Positions 18,907-26,849 of a stretch of 42,402 nucleotides of DNA are shown here, piece by piece (within the stretch, counting starts at the first letter, position 1; the number at the start of each line of letters is the position of its first letter). The notes below the pieces were generated by a model. It worked only from the letters and a program-made list of their open reading frames with translations. It searched no databases and was not told the origin of the DNA. The stretch covers positions 1 through 42,402 of the forward strand of contig QUMM01000029.1 of NCBI GenBank assembly GCA_003435055.1, in the 5' to 3' direction. The translations under genes were made by a program, and so were the position numbers. Source of the DNA: Lachnospiraceae bacterium OF09-6 (GTDB lineage Bacteria > Bacillota > Clostridia > Lachnospirales > Lachnospiraceae).

Positions 18907-18935
18907 TTGAATTGAAAAAAGGTCTGTGGTATACT
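18907..18935 (+). promoter_or_regulatory. Sigma-A promoter for relQ
   Basis: TTGAAT (18907-18912), 17-base spacer ending in TGG, TATACT (18930-18935): both a -35 and an extended -10. It is 46 bases before the relQ start. Confidence 0.75.
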
Positions 18936-18981
18936 TTATTTTGACTAAGTCTGTAATAGAACGAAAAGCAGGTGAAGAACG

Positions 18982-19794
18982 ATGAAAATACAATTGTGGC
19001 GCGAGATGCTGGATCCGTACGATCTGGCAGTACGAGAGCTGATTACCAAATTTGAACATTTAAAATACGAACATAAAGCGAGAGGGCTGTATTGTCCCAT
19101 CGAGGATGTAACCGGAAGAGTAAAATCCGTATCCAGCATCTTGGACAAACTAAAAAAGAAAAATCTGGAGCTGGAGCAGATGGAAGCAGAACTGGATGAT
19201 CTGGCGGGAATCCGTATCATTTGCCAGTTTGTGGAAGACATTGAAAAAGTCGTTTCCATTATCCGCTCCCGGACGGACATGGCAGTTCGCCAGGAAAAAG
19301 ACTACATCACCAACGAAAAGACCAGCGGATACCGAAGCTATCATATCATTGTAGACTATCATGTACAGACATTGAACGGACCGAAGACCGTAAAAGTCGA
19401 GATTCAGATCCGCACCATGGGAATGAATTTCTGGTCTACCATTGAACATTCCCTTCAATACAAATACAAGCAGAACATTCCGGAGCACATCCGGGAAAAA
19501 CTGAGCAATGCGGCAGATGCCATCGAAGTACTCGACCGTGAAATGTCAGAGGTGCGCAATGAGATCATGGATGCGCAGAATTCCAGACAGATTCAGGCAA
19601 ACATTGTAACCGAGATCCTTCTGACGATCCAGAATCTCTATTCGATCGCAAACAAACGAGATGTTGCCAAGATTCAGGATGAATTTTACGAAGTCTATCA
19701 GGAAGATAATCTGGAAAAACTGATCCGGTTCCACAAGAATCTTGACATCATTGCAGAAGGATACAAAGCACAGGGGATAGAATTCAAAGTATGA
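18982..19794 (+). CDS. relQ: Small alarmone synthetase, (p)ppGpp synthetase RelQ type
   Basis: Transfers pyrophosphate from ATP to GDP/GTP. It contains only the synthetase domain: DDLAGIRIICQF with the Mg-binding Asp, EKTSGYRSYHIIVDY, VEIQIRTMGMNFWSTIEH, and a C-terminal helical region that in RelQ proteins forms the tetramer. There is no HD hydrolase, TGS or ACT domain. At 270 residues it is longer than the Bacillus protein (about 210), as in many clostridia. The start is ATG 18982 after AGGTGAAGAACG. It overlaps the next gene by four bases (ATGA). It heads a run of RNA- and DNA-processing genes. Confidence 0.92.
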   Translation: MKIQLWREMLDPYDLAVRELITKFEHLKYEHKARGLYCPIEDVTGRVKSVSSILDKLKKKNLELEQMEAELDDLAGIRIICQFVEDIEKVVSIIRSRTDMAVRQEKDYITNEKTSGYRSYHIIVDYHVQTLNGPKTVKVEIQIRTMGMNFWSTIEHSLQYKYKQNIPEHIREKLSNAADAIEVLDREMSEVRNEIMDAQNSRQIQANIVTEILLTIQNLYSIANKRDVAKIQDEFYEVYQEDNLEKLIRFHKNLDIIAEGYKAQGIEFKV

Positions 19795-20510
19795 CAGAAC
19801 GATTAGATAAATTTCTTGCCAACGCAGGATTCGGAACCAGAACCGAAGTAAAAAAAATAATAAAGCAAAAGCGCGTGAAAATCGATGGAGAGATTTCGAA
19901 AAACGGAGACATAAAGATTGATCCCGAACAACAGATCATTTCCGTGGATGAAAAGCCGGTCAGCACACAAAAACAGGAATATTTACTGCTGCACAAACCT
20001 GCCGGTTACGTGACCGCCACCAGAGACAATCTGGAAAAAACCGTCATGGACCTGATTGATTCACCGATCAAAGACCGTCTATTTCCGGTAGGGCGCCTCG
20101 ACAAAGACACCGAAGGCTTGCTGTTGATCACTGATGACGGACCTCTGGCGCATCGCCTGCTTTCCCCCAAAAAGCATGTGCCGAAGACCTATTATGCCAA
20201 GGTGAGCGGCTGCATGGAAGAAAACTGCTGTGCGCAGTTCCGGGAAGGAATGGACATCGGCGATGAAAAGCCGACATTGCCGGCAGAACTGGAAATCGTA
20301 AGCACCCATCCGGAAGAAAATTACAGCGAAATCAGGCTCACGATCCACGAAGGGCGTTTTCATCAGGTAAAACGCATGTGTCAAGCAGTGGGGCATGAAG
20401 TCCTGTATTTGAAGCGGATTGCATTTGGAAGCCTCATCCTGGACGAGTCACTTTCTAAAGGCAGTTATCGCAGATTGAGTCAGCAGGAAATAGAAAATTT
20501 AACAAAATAA
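19791..20510 (+). CDS. RsuA/RluB-family 16S/23S rRNA pseudouridine synthase
   Basis: Isomerises uridine in rRNA. An N-terminal S4 RNA-binding domain (LDKFLANAGFGTRTEVKKII) is followed by the catalytic domain with the family motif GRLDKDTEGLLLITDDG, which holds the catalytic Asp, and later HEGRFHQVKRM. At 239 residues it is RsuA-sized, so modification of 16S rRNA (position 516 equivalent) is likely, but RluB/E/F substrates cannot be excluded. The start ATG overlaps the relQ stop (ATGA), so the two are translationally coupled. Confidence 0.93.
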   Translation: MTERLDKFLANAGFGTRTEVKKIIKQKRVKIDGEISKNGDIKIDPEQQIISVDEKPVSTQKQEYLLLHKPAGYVTATRDNLEKTVMDLIDSPIKDRLFPVGRLDKDTEGLLLITDDGPLAHRLLSPKKHVPKTYYAKVSGCMEENCCAQFREGMDIGDEKPTLPAELEIVSTHPEENYSEIRLTIHEGRFHQVKRMCQAVGHEVLYLKRIAFGSLILDESLSKGSYRRLSQQEIENLTK

Positions 20511-20573
20511 AAGTCAGCCGGTAAGTATCAGGCATGAATGCTAACTGGAATTATCATAAAATTAGGAGCAACA

Positions 20574-22681
20574 ATGACAAATGGATTTTTGCCTGTGTCA
20601 GCGAAAGATCTGGCACAGAGAAACATAAAACAACTGGATTTTGTATACATCACCGGAGATGCTACGTGGATCATCCGTCCTTTGCGCATGCCGTCATCAG
20701 CCGGATTTTAGAGCATAACGGCTACACCGTCGGAATCATCGCGCAGCCGGACTGGAAAGACGATGCCAGTATCACGATTCTCGGTGAACCAAGACTGGGA
20801 TTTCTGGTGTCCGGCGGCAACATGGACTCCATGGTGAATCATTATTCCGTTTCAAAAAAACGAAGGAAAACAGACGCATTTACACCGGGCGGCGTCATGG
20901 GAAAACGGCCGGATCACGCCACCGTGGTCTACTGCAACCTTATTCGCCGGACCTATAAAAAGACACCGATCATCATCGGAGGCATCGAAGCGAGTCTGCG
21001 CCGTCTGGCACATTATGATTACTGGTCAGATTCCCTGAAAAGGTCTATTTTGCTGGATTCCGGGGCAGATCTGTTATCCTACGGCATGGGCGAGCGCTGC
21101 ATCGTGGAGATTGCAGATGCCCTGAATGCGGGCATCGATATCAAAGACATTACCTTTATCGATGGCACCGTCTACAAGACCAGCCATCCCGAAGATGTGT
21201 ACGATGTCACACGGCTTCCGGCCTACGAATCACTGGTAGAAGACAAACTGAATTACGCGAGAAGTTTCTATATACAATATTGCAACACCGATCCGTTTAG
21301 CGGAAAGCGCCTGGCAGAAGAATACCCAAATGGCATCGCTGTGGTCCAGAATCCACCGCAGAAACCGCTGACGCAGGACGAAATGGACATTGTGTACGGG
21401 CTCGAATATCAGCGCACCTGGCACCCGATGTATGACAAAGATGGCGGCGTTCCGGCCATTGAAGAAGTAAAATTTTCACTCGTCAGCAACCGTGGATGCT
21501 ACGGCGGATGCAATTTCTGCGCGCTGACATTTCATCAGGGAAGAATTATTCAGACCAGAAGCCATGAATCCCTGATCGAAGAAGCAAAAAAATGTATCGA
21601 AGACAAAGATTTCAAGGGCTACATTCATGATGTGGGCGGTCCGACAGCCAATTTCCGTCAGCCAGCCTGCAAAAAGCAGCTGGAAAAAGGTGTATGTGTA
21701 AAGAAGCAGTGCCTTTTCCCGAAGCCATGCAAAAATTTGCGTGTAGATCATTCGGACTATCTGCAGCTGCTGCGAAAACTACGCGCCCTGCCAAAAGTCA
21801 AAAAAGTATTCATTCGTTCCGGAATTCGTTTTGATTATCTGATCGCAGATCCTGACGACACATTTTTCCGCGAACTGATTCAGCATCATGTCAGCGGGCA
21901 GCTAAAAGTTGCACCGGAGCATATTTCCGATGCCGTGCTCGAGAAGATGGGAAAGCCGGAAAATGCAGTATATCAGAAATTCGTGACCAAATATCAGAAA
22001 TTGAACAAGGCTTACGGCATGAACCAGTTTCTGGTGCCGTACCTGATGTCATCTCATCCGGGCTCCACGCTAAAAGAAGCGATCGCCCTGGCAGAATATC
22101 TGCGGGATCTTGGCTATATGCCAGAGCAGGTGCAGGACTTTTATCCGACCCCGTCCACGATCTCAACCTGTATGTATTACACCGGCGTGGATCCGCGGAA
22201 TATGCAGCCGGTCTACGTGCCGAAAAATCCGCATGAAAAAGCCATGCAGCGGGCGCTGATCCAGTACCGAGATCCGAAAAACTACGATCTGGTCAAAGAA
22301 GCATTGTTAAAAGAACACCGCGAAGACCTGATCGGATTCGGACAAGAATGCCTGATTCGCCCAAGAAAAAACATCGGACAGAAAAACAGAAATGGTGCGG
22401 ACAGTCGTGAACAGCGCCAGGGAAAGAAGCAGATGAACAACCGCCCGACAGGGGCAAGATCCGGAAATAGCCGTCAGAACGAAAGACAATGGGACGATCG
22501 CCCGATAGGGGCAAAATCCGGAAACAACCGTCAGAATGAAAGACAATGGAACAACCGCCCGACAGGGGCAAGATCCGGAAACAACCATCAGAATGAAAGA
22601 CAATCGAGCGGTCGCCAGGCAGGAACAAGACAGGACGGTCACAAGAAGAAAACAATTCGAAATACACACAAGAAGAAATAA
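20574..22681 (+). CDS. ygiQ: YgiQ family radical SAM protein (one-base frameshift near 20661-20664)
   Basis: Large radical SAM protein of the UPF0313/YgiQ family, function unproven. ATG 20574 after TTAGGAGCAACA starts [17 protein letters not shown] and reads to VYITGDA. There GATGCTACGTGG lacks one T; restoring it gives [20 protein letters not shown]. The repaired length is 702 residues. The [4Fe-4S] motif [13 protein letters not shown] (CxxxCxxC) and [12 protein letters not shown] fit the family, which is followed by a DUF3362-like region ([16 protein letters not shown]). The tail after about residue 600 is basic, low complexity and contains three 19-residue repeats. The alternative start at 20534 only bypasses the break and replaces the conserved N-terminus. 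Confidence 0.92.
22442..22612 (+). repeat. Three 57-bp tandem repeats in the ygiQ tail
   Basis: Units 22442-22498, 22499-22555 and 22556-22612 encode [23 protein letters not shown] 19-residue repeats. A degenerate partial fourth (RQAGTRQ) follows. Unit borders are in frame. The encoded peptide is Arg/Gln/Asn/Gly-rich, like disordered RNA-binding tails. Confidence 0.9.
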
Positions 22682-22718
22682 AAGAAGCATATAGAAGATA
22701 GTGAAAAGAGGCAGATAT

Positions 22719-23324
22719 ATGGTGAAAATACAAAAAGGCGATTTTGGATATATTAGCAGTCAGAAGAAAAAGCGCACAGCGATCACAATATTTATGTTTG
22801 CAATCCCGGTCATCATATTTCTGACAGGACTGTACATCACCCATACCAGAAAAAACATGTTTACGCTGGTAGCCATTCTTGGCTGCCTTCCGGCAAGCAA
22901 GTTTGCTGTGAACATGATCATGATCTGGCTGCAGAAGCCAATCAGTCAGAAACAGCATGATGAGATCGCGGCACATGTAAAAGATATGACGGTAATCTAC
23001 GAAGCAACTGTCAGCGCATACGAGAAAAACACCCCGTTTGTCAGCATTGTGGTAAGCGGTCTGAACGTAATCGGACTCACCGAGAGCCCAAAGGCAGATC
23101 CGGCTTTCGTAGAAAAACATATCAAAAAAATCCTGCAAGGCAATGGATTTAAAGCCAATGTAAAAGTCTTCACAGACCAGAAACAATTCCTGCGCAGAGT
23201 AGACGAACTCTATCCGGATCATCTGGAAAAAGAAGCACAGGTGCCATATACCCCGGATGAACGTTATCCAAACGCGACCAGAAACGAACTGGTCAAGGCA
23301 GTCATCCTTGCTATCAGCATCTAA
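22719..23324 (+). CDS. Conserved-looking membrane-anchored protein, 201 aa
   Basis: Family not recognised. An N-terminal basic segment (VKIQKGDFGYISSQKKKR) is followed by two hydrophobic segments (about residues 24-45 and 50-70) and a soluble alpha/beta-looking domain. That domain contains FVSIVVSGLNVIGLTESPKADPAFVEKHIKKIL and a VKVFTDQKQFLRRVDEL stretch. The start is ATG 22719, preceded by AAAGAGGCAGATAT; a GTG at 22701 is an alternative. It follows ygiQ by 37 bases in the same run. Confidence 0.75.
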   Translation: MVKIQKGDFGYISSQKKKRTAITIFMFAIPVIIFLTGLYITHTRKNMFTLVAILGCLPASKFAVNMIMIWLQKPISQKQHDEIAAHVKDMTVIYEATVSAYEKNTPFVSIVVSGLNVIGLTESPKADPAFVEKHIKKILQGNGFKANVKVFTDQKQFLRRVDELYPDHLEKEAQVPYTPDERYPNATRNELVKAVILAISI

Positions 23325-23325
23325 G

Positions 23326-23422
23326 ACATCGGGAAACAAGCTTTGAGCAATGAGATGTCGCGTATCGTCAGATCGATACAGTTGCGACATGAGAAAACAA
23401 GCTTTGAACAATGCAATGTCGC
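23326..23422 (+). promoter_or_regulatory. Duplicated stem-loop leader before the rluD-like gene
   Basis: Two copies of a 28-base sequence beginning AAACAAGCTTTGA (23334-23361 and 23395-23422; 25 of 28 identical, period 61). Each copy ends in ATGTCGC, and GCGACAT (23384-23390) lies between them and can pair with either copy. One choice gives a long hairpin with inner GTATCG/CGATAC; the other loops out AAGCTT. The fold choices are mutually exclusive. Confidence 0.6.
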
Positions 23423-23451
23423 AGTTCGTGCGAAAGGAGATATTTCAAGAT

Positions 23452-24573
23452 ATGCAGGAAATACAGGTGTCCCAGGCACAGGCGGGACAGAGATTAGACA
23501 AGCTGCTGGGGCGCTATTTGAATACAGCCCCGGTCAGCTTTCTTTATAAAATGATGCGAAAGAAAAATATCACACTGAACGGTAAGAAAGCAGCAGGAAA
23601 AGAAATTGTGCAGGCAGGGGACACGATCAAAGTATTTTTGAGCGACGATACCTGGAACAAATTCAGTTCGATTCATGTGAACACAATTCGTCAGAACAAT
23701 ACCGGAACTAACGATAGTGCTAATATTGGCATCAAGAAAAGTGCTCTTGTTCCGGCTACTTATTGGTCAAAGATTCCACCGTTGAAGAAGGAACAGATCA
23801 TTTACGAGGATGACCACATCCTGATCCTGAACAAGCCAGTGGGGATTCTGTCTCAGAAGGCACAGCCAAAAGATATTTCAATCAATGAACAGATGATTGC
23901 ATATTTGCTAAAAAGTGATCAGGTTGCAGAAACAGATCTTCAGATCCTGAAACCAGCGGTTTGCAATCGACTTGACCGCAATACCAGTGGTCTGCTGCTT
24001 GCCGGGAAGAGTCTTGCGGGATTGCAGGAACTTTCCCGAATCTTAAAGGATCGTTCCCTTCACAAGTATTATGAGGCCTGTGTAACGGGCGAGGTCAAAG
24101 AAGCCTGCCATATTGAGGGCTGGCTATGGAAAGATGAAAAGACAAATCAAGTGCAGATCTTGCCTGGGGAGCTTGATGAGAATGACACCGGTGTAGATGT
24201 TGCCAGGTGCGATACGGCTCATACGGTGCTGCCCGTCCCGGATGCGAAACCGATTATCACAGAGTATCGCCCACTGGAGCATTATTCGAATGCGACACTT
24301 TTGGAAGTGCTTCTGGTCACCGGTCGGACGCATCAGATCCGTGCACATTTGGCAAGCATCGGGCATCCGATCATCGGTGATGGCAAATACGGCGATTGGA
24401 AAGCTAATCAATATTACGAAGAACAGTGTCACATCCGGCATCAGATGCTTCATGCAAGAAAAGTAGTGTTCCCGGAAATGTCAGGAACACTGGCATATTT
24501 GTCAGGAAAAACCTTCACCGCACCGTTGCCAAAAGAATTCGCACGCTTGAAAAAAGTTTGCGCCGGAGAATAA
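23452..24573 (+). CDS. RluA-family (RluC/D type) 23S rRNA pseudouridine synthase
   Basis: Modifies uridines of 23S rRNA. An S4 domain (AGQRLDKLLGRYL...MMRKKNITLNGKK) is followed by the RluA-type catalytic motif CNRLDRNTSGLLLAGKSLAG and VTGRTHQIRAHLASIGHPI. The 373 residues exceed the usual length of about 300 because of a Thr/Asn-rich linker after the S4 domain and an insert near VQILPGELDENDTGVDVARC. The start is ATG 23452, with AAAGGAG ten bases before it; the frame is open to 23350, but that part is the repeated leader. Its last codons lie inside an interspersed repeat (24561-24594). Confidence 0.9.
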   Translation: MQEIQVSQAQAGQRLDKLLGRYLNTAPVSFLYKMMRKKNITLNGKKAAGKEIVQAGDTIKVFLSDDTWNKFSSIHVNTIRQNNTGTNDSANIGIKKSALVPATYWSKIPPLKKEQIIYEDDHILILNKPVGILSQKAQPKDISINEQMIAYLLKSDQVAETDLQILKPAVCNRLDRNTSGLLLAGKSLAGLQELSRILKDRSLHKYYEACVTGEVKEACHIEGWLWKDEKTNQVQILPGELDENDTGVDVARCDTAHTVLPVPDAKPIITEYRPLEHYSNATLLEVLLVTGRTHQIRAHLASIGHPIIGDGKYGDWKANQYYEEQCHIRHQMLHARKVVFPEMSGTLAYLSGKTFTAPLPKEFARLKKVCAGE

Positions 24574-24594
24574 GCAAGTTGTGCAATCCGGGGT
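24561..24594 (+). repeat. Interspersed repeat, copy 2, overlapping the rluD-like stop codon
   Basis: 31 of 34 bases identical to 17877-17910. A related shorter piece (CGCCGGAAGCAAAGCAAGTT) begins at about 24623, so the motif CGCCGGA...AAGCAAGTT occurs twice within 80 bases here. The repeat supplies the C-terminal residues and the TAA stop of the gene. Confidence 0.7.
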
Positions 24595-24671
24595 CGATAG
24601 CGCCCCAGTGAGAGAGTTGCAAGCGCCGGAAGCAAAGCAAGTTAAGATCATAATAGGAGAATCACAAATAG

Positions 24672-25205
24672 ATGGCTACATGGAATTCCCGGGGTCTTCG
24701 AGGTTCGGTTTTAGAGGATCTGGTCAATCGCTCCAATGAGATTTACCTGGAAAAGGGGCTTGCTCTGATCCAGAAGATTCCGACCCCGATCACCCCGATC
24801 AATATCGACAAGCAGAGCCGCCACATCACGCTGGCTTATTTTGAACAGAAAAGTACCGTAGACTACATCGGCTGCGTCCAGGGAATCCCGGTCTGCTTCG
24901 ATGCCAAAGAGTGCAGCAGCGACACTTTCGCCTTGCAGAACCTCCACGAGCATCAGGTGCAGTTCATGACCAATTTTGAAAAGCAGGGCGGCATCGCATT
25001 CCTGCTGATTTACTACAGCAACCGAGACTTATTTTACTACCTGCCATATCAGCATATGATGAAATTCTGGAACCGACAGGAGAGCGGAGGCCGCAAAAGC
25101 TTCCGGCTGGAAGAACTGGATATGGACTACACCCTGACACCGAGACAGGGAATTTTCGTGCCCTATCTCGACGGTCTGCAAAAAGATTTACAGCAGAGGG
25201 ATTGA
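24672..25205 (+). CDS. recU: Holliday junction resolvase RecU
   Basis: Cleaves four-way DNA junctions in recombination in low-GC Gram-positives. The 177 residues show NSRGLRGSVLEDLVNRSNE, the catalytic stretch STVDYIGCVQGIPVCFDAKE with the Asp and Glu-x-Lys-like residues, and LHEHQVQFMTNFEKQGGIAFLLI. The C-terminal LTPRQGIFVPYLDGL is normal. It ends at 25205, and the -35 box of the hisZ promoter overlaps its stop codon. It comes last in the relQ-to-recU run. Confidence 0.93.
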   Translation: MATWNSRGLRGSVLEDLVNRSNEIYLEKGLALIQKIPTPITPINIDKQSRHITLAYFEQKSTVDYIGCVQGIPVCFDAKECSSDTFALQNLHEHQVQFMTNFEKQGGIAFLLIYYSNRDLFYYLPYQHMMKFWNRQESGGRKSFRLEELDMDYTLTPRQGIFVPYLDGLQKDLQQRD

Positions 25206-25230
25206 CAAGGGTACACAACCCTTTTATAAT
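25202..25230 (+). promoter_or_regulatory. Perfect consensus sigma-A promoter for hisZ with palindromic spacer
   Basis: TTGACA (25202-25207), 17-base spacer, TATAAT (25225-25230): an exact consensus at optimal spacing. The spacer holds AAGGGT-ACACA-ACCCTT (25207-25223), a 6+6 palindrome placed where a repressor would block RNA polymerase. A leader of about 95 bases follows, with weak pairing GCACTG/CAGTGC and ACAC/GTGT. No T-box specifier or antiterminator was recognised. Confidence 0.85.
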
Positions 25231-25330
25231 AAGACAGTAATTTAACGAATTAGCACTGTAGCGCGGAAAAGTAAAAAGACAGCATTTACCATAACACAGA
25301 AAAGTGTAAGCAGTGCGAGGAGATGTATTT

Positions 25331-26503
25331 ATGGAAAGATTATTGCATACGCCGGATGGAGTCCGGGACATTTACAACGACGAATGTGAACGAAAGCTGC
25401 AGCTTCAGAACCGGCTTCACAAAGTACTGAAAAGCTACGGATACCGGGACATCGAGACCCCAACTTTCGAATTTTTTGATGTATTTAACAAATCAGTAGG
25501 AACCACTCCGTCCAAAGACCTCTACAAGTTCTTTGACCGCGAGGGTAACACCCTGGTACTCCGGCCGGACATCACACCGTCCATCGCAAGAGCCGTATCC
25601 AAGTATTTTCAGCAGGAAAAAGGCGAGATCCGTCTCTGTTACCAGGGCAATACCTTTATCAACAATTCCAGCTATCAGGGAAGACTGAAGGAGACTACCC
25701 ACTTGGGAGCAGAATTCATCGGTGCTGATTCCCCGCAGGCAGACGCGGAGATTGTGGCCATGGTAGCTGACTGCTTAAAAAGCGCCGGTCTGGAAGAACT
25801 ACAGATCAGTGTCGGACAGCTGGATTACTTCAAAAGTATCTTAAAAGACGTCATCATCGACGAAGAATCCGAAGGCAAGTTAAAAGACTTCATCGCCAAC
25901 CGGAACATTTTCGGCGTGGAATCCATTCTGGATCAGCTTGAGATCCACGGAAAAGTGCGCGATGCACTGATGGCACTGCCGGAACTGTACGGCGGCGTAG
26001 AGATTCTTGAAAAAGCTATGGACTACGCGACCAACGAAGAAGCGAGAAAATCCATTCTCCGCCTGAAAGAAATCTACCGGATTCTGGAATACTATGACGT
26101 AGCCCGCTACGTCAGCTTCGACTTAAGCATGCTCAGCCGTTACAACTACTACACCGGCATCTTTTTCCGCGGTTACACCTACGGAAGCGGCGATGCCGTA
26201 GTCAAAGGCGGACGTTACGACAATTTGTTAAAACACTTTGGAAAAGATGCTCCATCGATCGGATTCGTTGTTGTCATCGATGAATTGTTATCCGCTCTGA
26301 AGCATCAGAAGATACAACCGGAGCCACCGGAAGAGATCCTGACCGTGCCATACGACAGCGCCCACGAACAGGCAGCCGTACAGCTGGCGATGAACATGCG
26401 CCACCACGGAAAAAATGTCGTCTTAAAAGAATGTCCGTCAGGTCTGGGTGCAGAACAGGCAGCGACCCTGAATAAGTACATGTCCGACTGGACGAAGAAT
26501 TAG
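25331..26503 (+). CDS. hisZ: ATP phosphoribosyltransferase regulatory subunit HisZ
   Basis: Class II aminoacyl-tRNA synthetase paralogue, without aminoacylation, that activates the short form of HisG in histidine synthesis. It has 390 residues from ATG 25331 after GCGAGGAGATGTATTT. Segments include LLHTPDGVRDIYNDE, ETPTFEFFDVF, the motif 2-like LVLRPDITPSIARAVSKYF and YYTGIFFRGYTYGSGDAVVKGGRYD. The coding sequence looks complete, but its TAG stop is formed by the edge of a MITE and its partner hisG is truncated just downstream, so this hisZ has probably lost its role unless hisG exists elsewhere. Confidence 0.93.
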   Translation: MERLLHTPDGVRDIYNDECERKLQLQNRLHKVLKSYGYRDIETPTFEFFDVFNKSVGTTPSKDLYKFFDREGNTLVLRPDITPSIARAVSKYFQQEKGEIRLCYQGNTFINNSSYQGRLKETTHLGAEFIGADSPQADAEIVAMVADCLKSAGLEELQISVGQLDYFKSILKDVIIDEESEGKLKDFIANRNIFGVESILDQLEIHGKVRDALMALPELYGGVEILEKAMDYATNEEARKSILRLKEIYRILEYYDVARYVSFDLSMLSRYNYYTGIFFRGYTYGSGDAVVKGGRYDNLLKHFGKDAPSIGFVVVIDELLSALKHQKIQPEPPEEILTVPYDSAHEQAAVQLAMNMRHHGKNVVLKECPSGLGAEQAATLNKYMSDWTKN

Positions 26504-26663
26504 TGTAGTGTCTCACTCACATTTCGCATAATGACTTGTTTGAATTTCCATCGGCGGTGTTGCTGTCAATCGACGATGCCACCGCATCGCCTCATTCCAG
26601 CGCCTTGCAGGCTGAAAATTCACTCTACGTCATTTTGCTGAAAGTGAGTGAGACGCTACACTA
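26501..26663. mobile_element. MITE-like element with 18-20 bp inverted ends and TA duplication
   Basis: Left end TAGTGTAGTGTCTCACTCAC (26501-26520); right end, reverse complemented, differs at one base (26644-26663). The outermost TA on both sides fits a TA target duplication, as made by IS630/Tc1-mariner type transposases. The interior continues as an imperfect inverted repeat to a central hairpin CGATGC-CACC-GCATCG (about 26572-26587). It encodes no protein. It sits exactly on the hisZ stop codon. Confidence 0.8.
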
Positions 26664-26719
26664 GTCCTGGAAGTCAGTTATTCCGTGCCAAAGGCACTCC
26701 CACAACTGCCGTTCAGGAC
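26664..26719. other. Long imperfect hairpin between the MITE and hisG
   Basis: Arms GTCCTG (26664-26669) and CAGGAC (26714-26719), a partly paired middle (GTCAGTT with CAACTGCC) and a tip GTGCC-AAA-GGCAC. No T-tract follows. It may be a remnant regulatory structure between hisZ and hisG or a second small repeat. Confidence 0.55.
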
Positions 26720-26747
26720 TTATATAGTAGAATCGAGGAAAGCAACC

Positions 26748-26849
26748 ATGCGTTATTTAACATTTGCCTTAACCAAGGGTCGCCTTGCGAAGCAGACCCT
26801 GGCACTTTTGGAGCAGGTAGGTATCACCTGCGAAGAGATGAAAGATTAA
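26748..26849 (+). pseudogene. hisG: Truncated hisG (ATP phosphoribosyltransferase), first 33 codons only
   Basis: After GAGGAAAGCAACC, ATG 26748 starts MRYLTFALTKGRLAKQTLALL, the conserved N-terminus of short-form HisG including the TKGRLAK phosphate-binding segment. It continues EQVGITCEEMKD and then stops. Shifting frame by one base does not recover HisG sequence, so this is a real loss of the remaining gene, unlike the one-base frameshifts elsewhere. The rest of hisG and any downstream his genes are absent; unrelated AT-rich DNA begins at about 26847. Confidence 0.88.

Noticed and set aside
22293..23411. Long minus-strand frame (372 codons) opposite ygiQ and the membrane protein
   Set aside because: It lies antisense to two better supported genes and is Cys/Phe/Ser-rich without domain sense; a composition artefact.
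25231..25330. T-box or histidine attenuator leader before hisZ
   Set aside because: No T-box sequence, no His-codon leader peptide and no terminator hairpin could be found.
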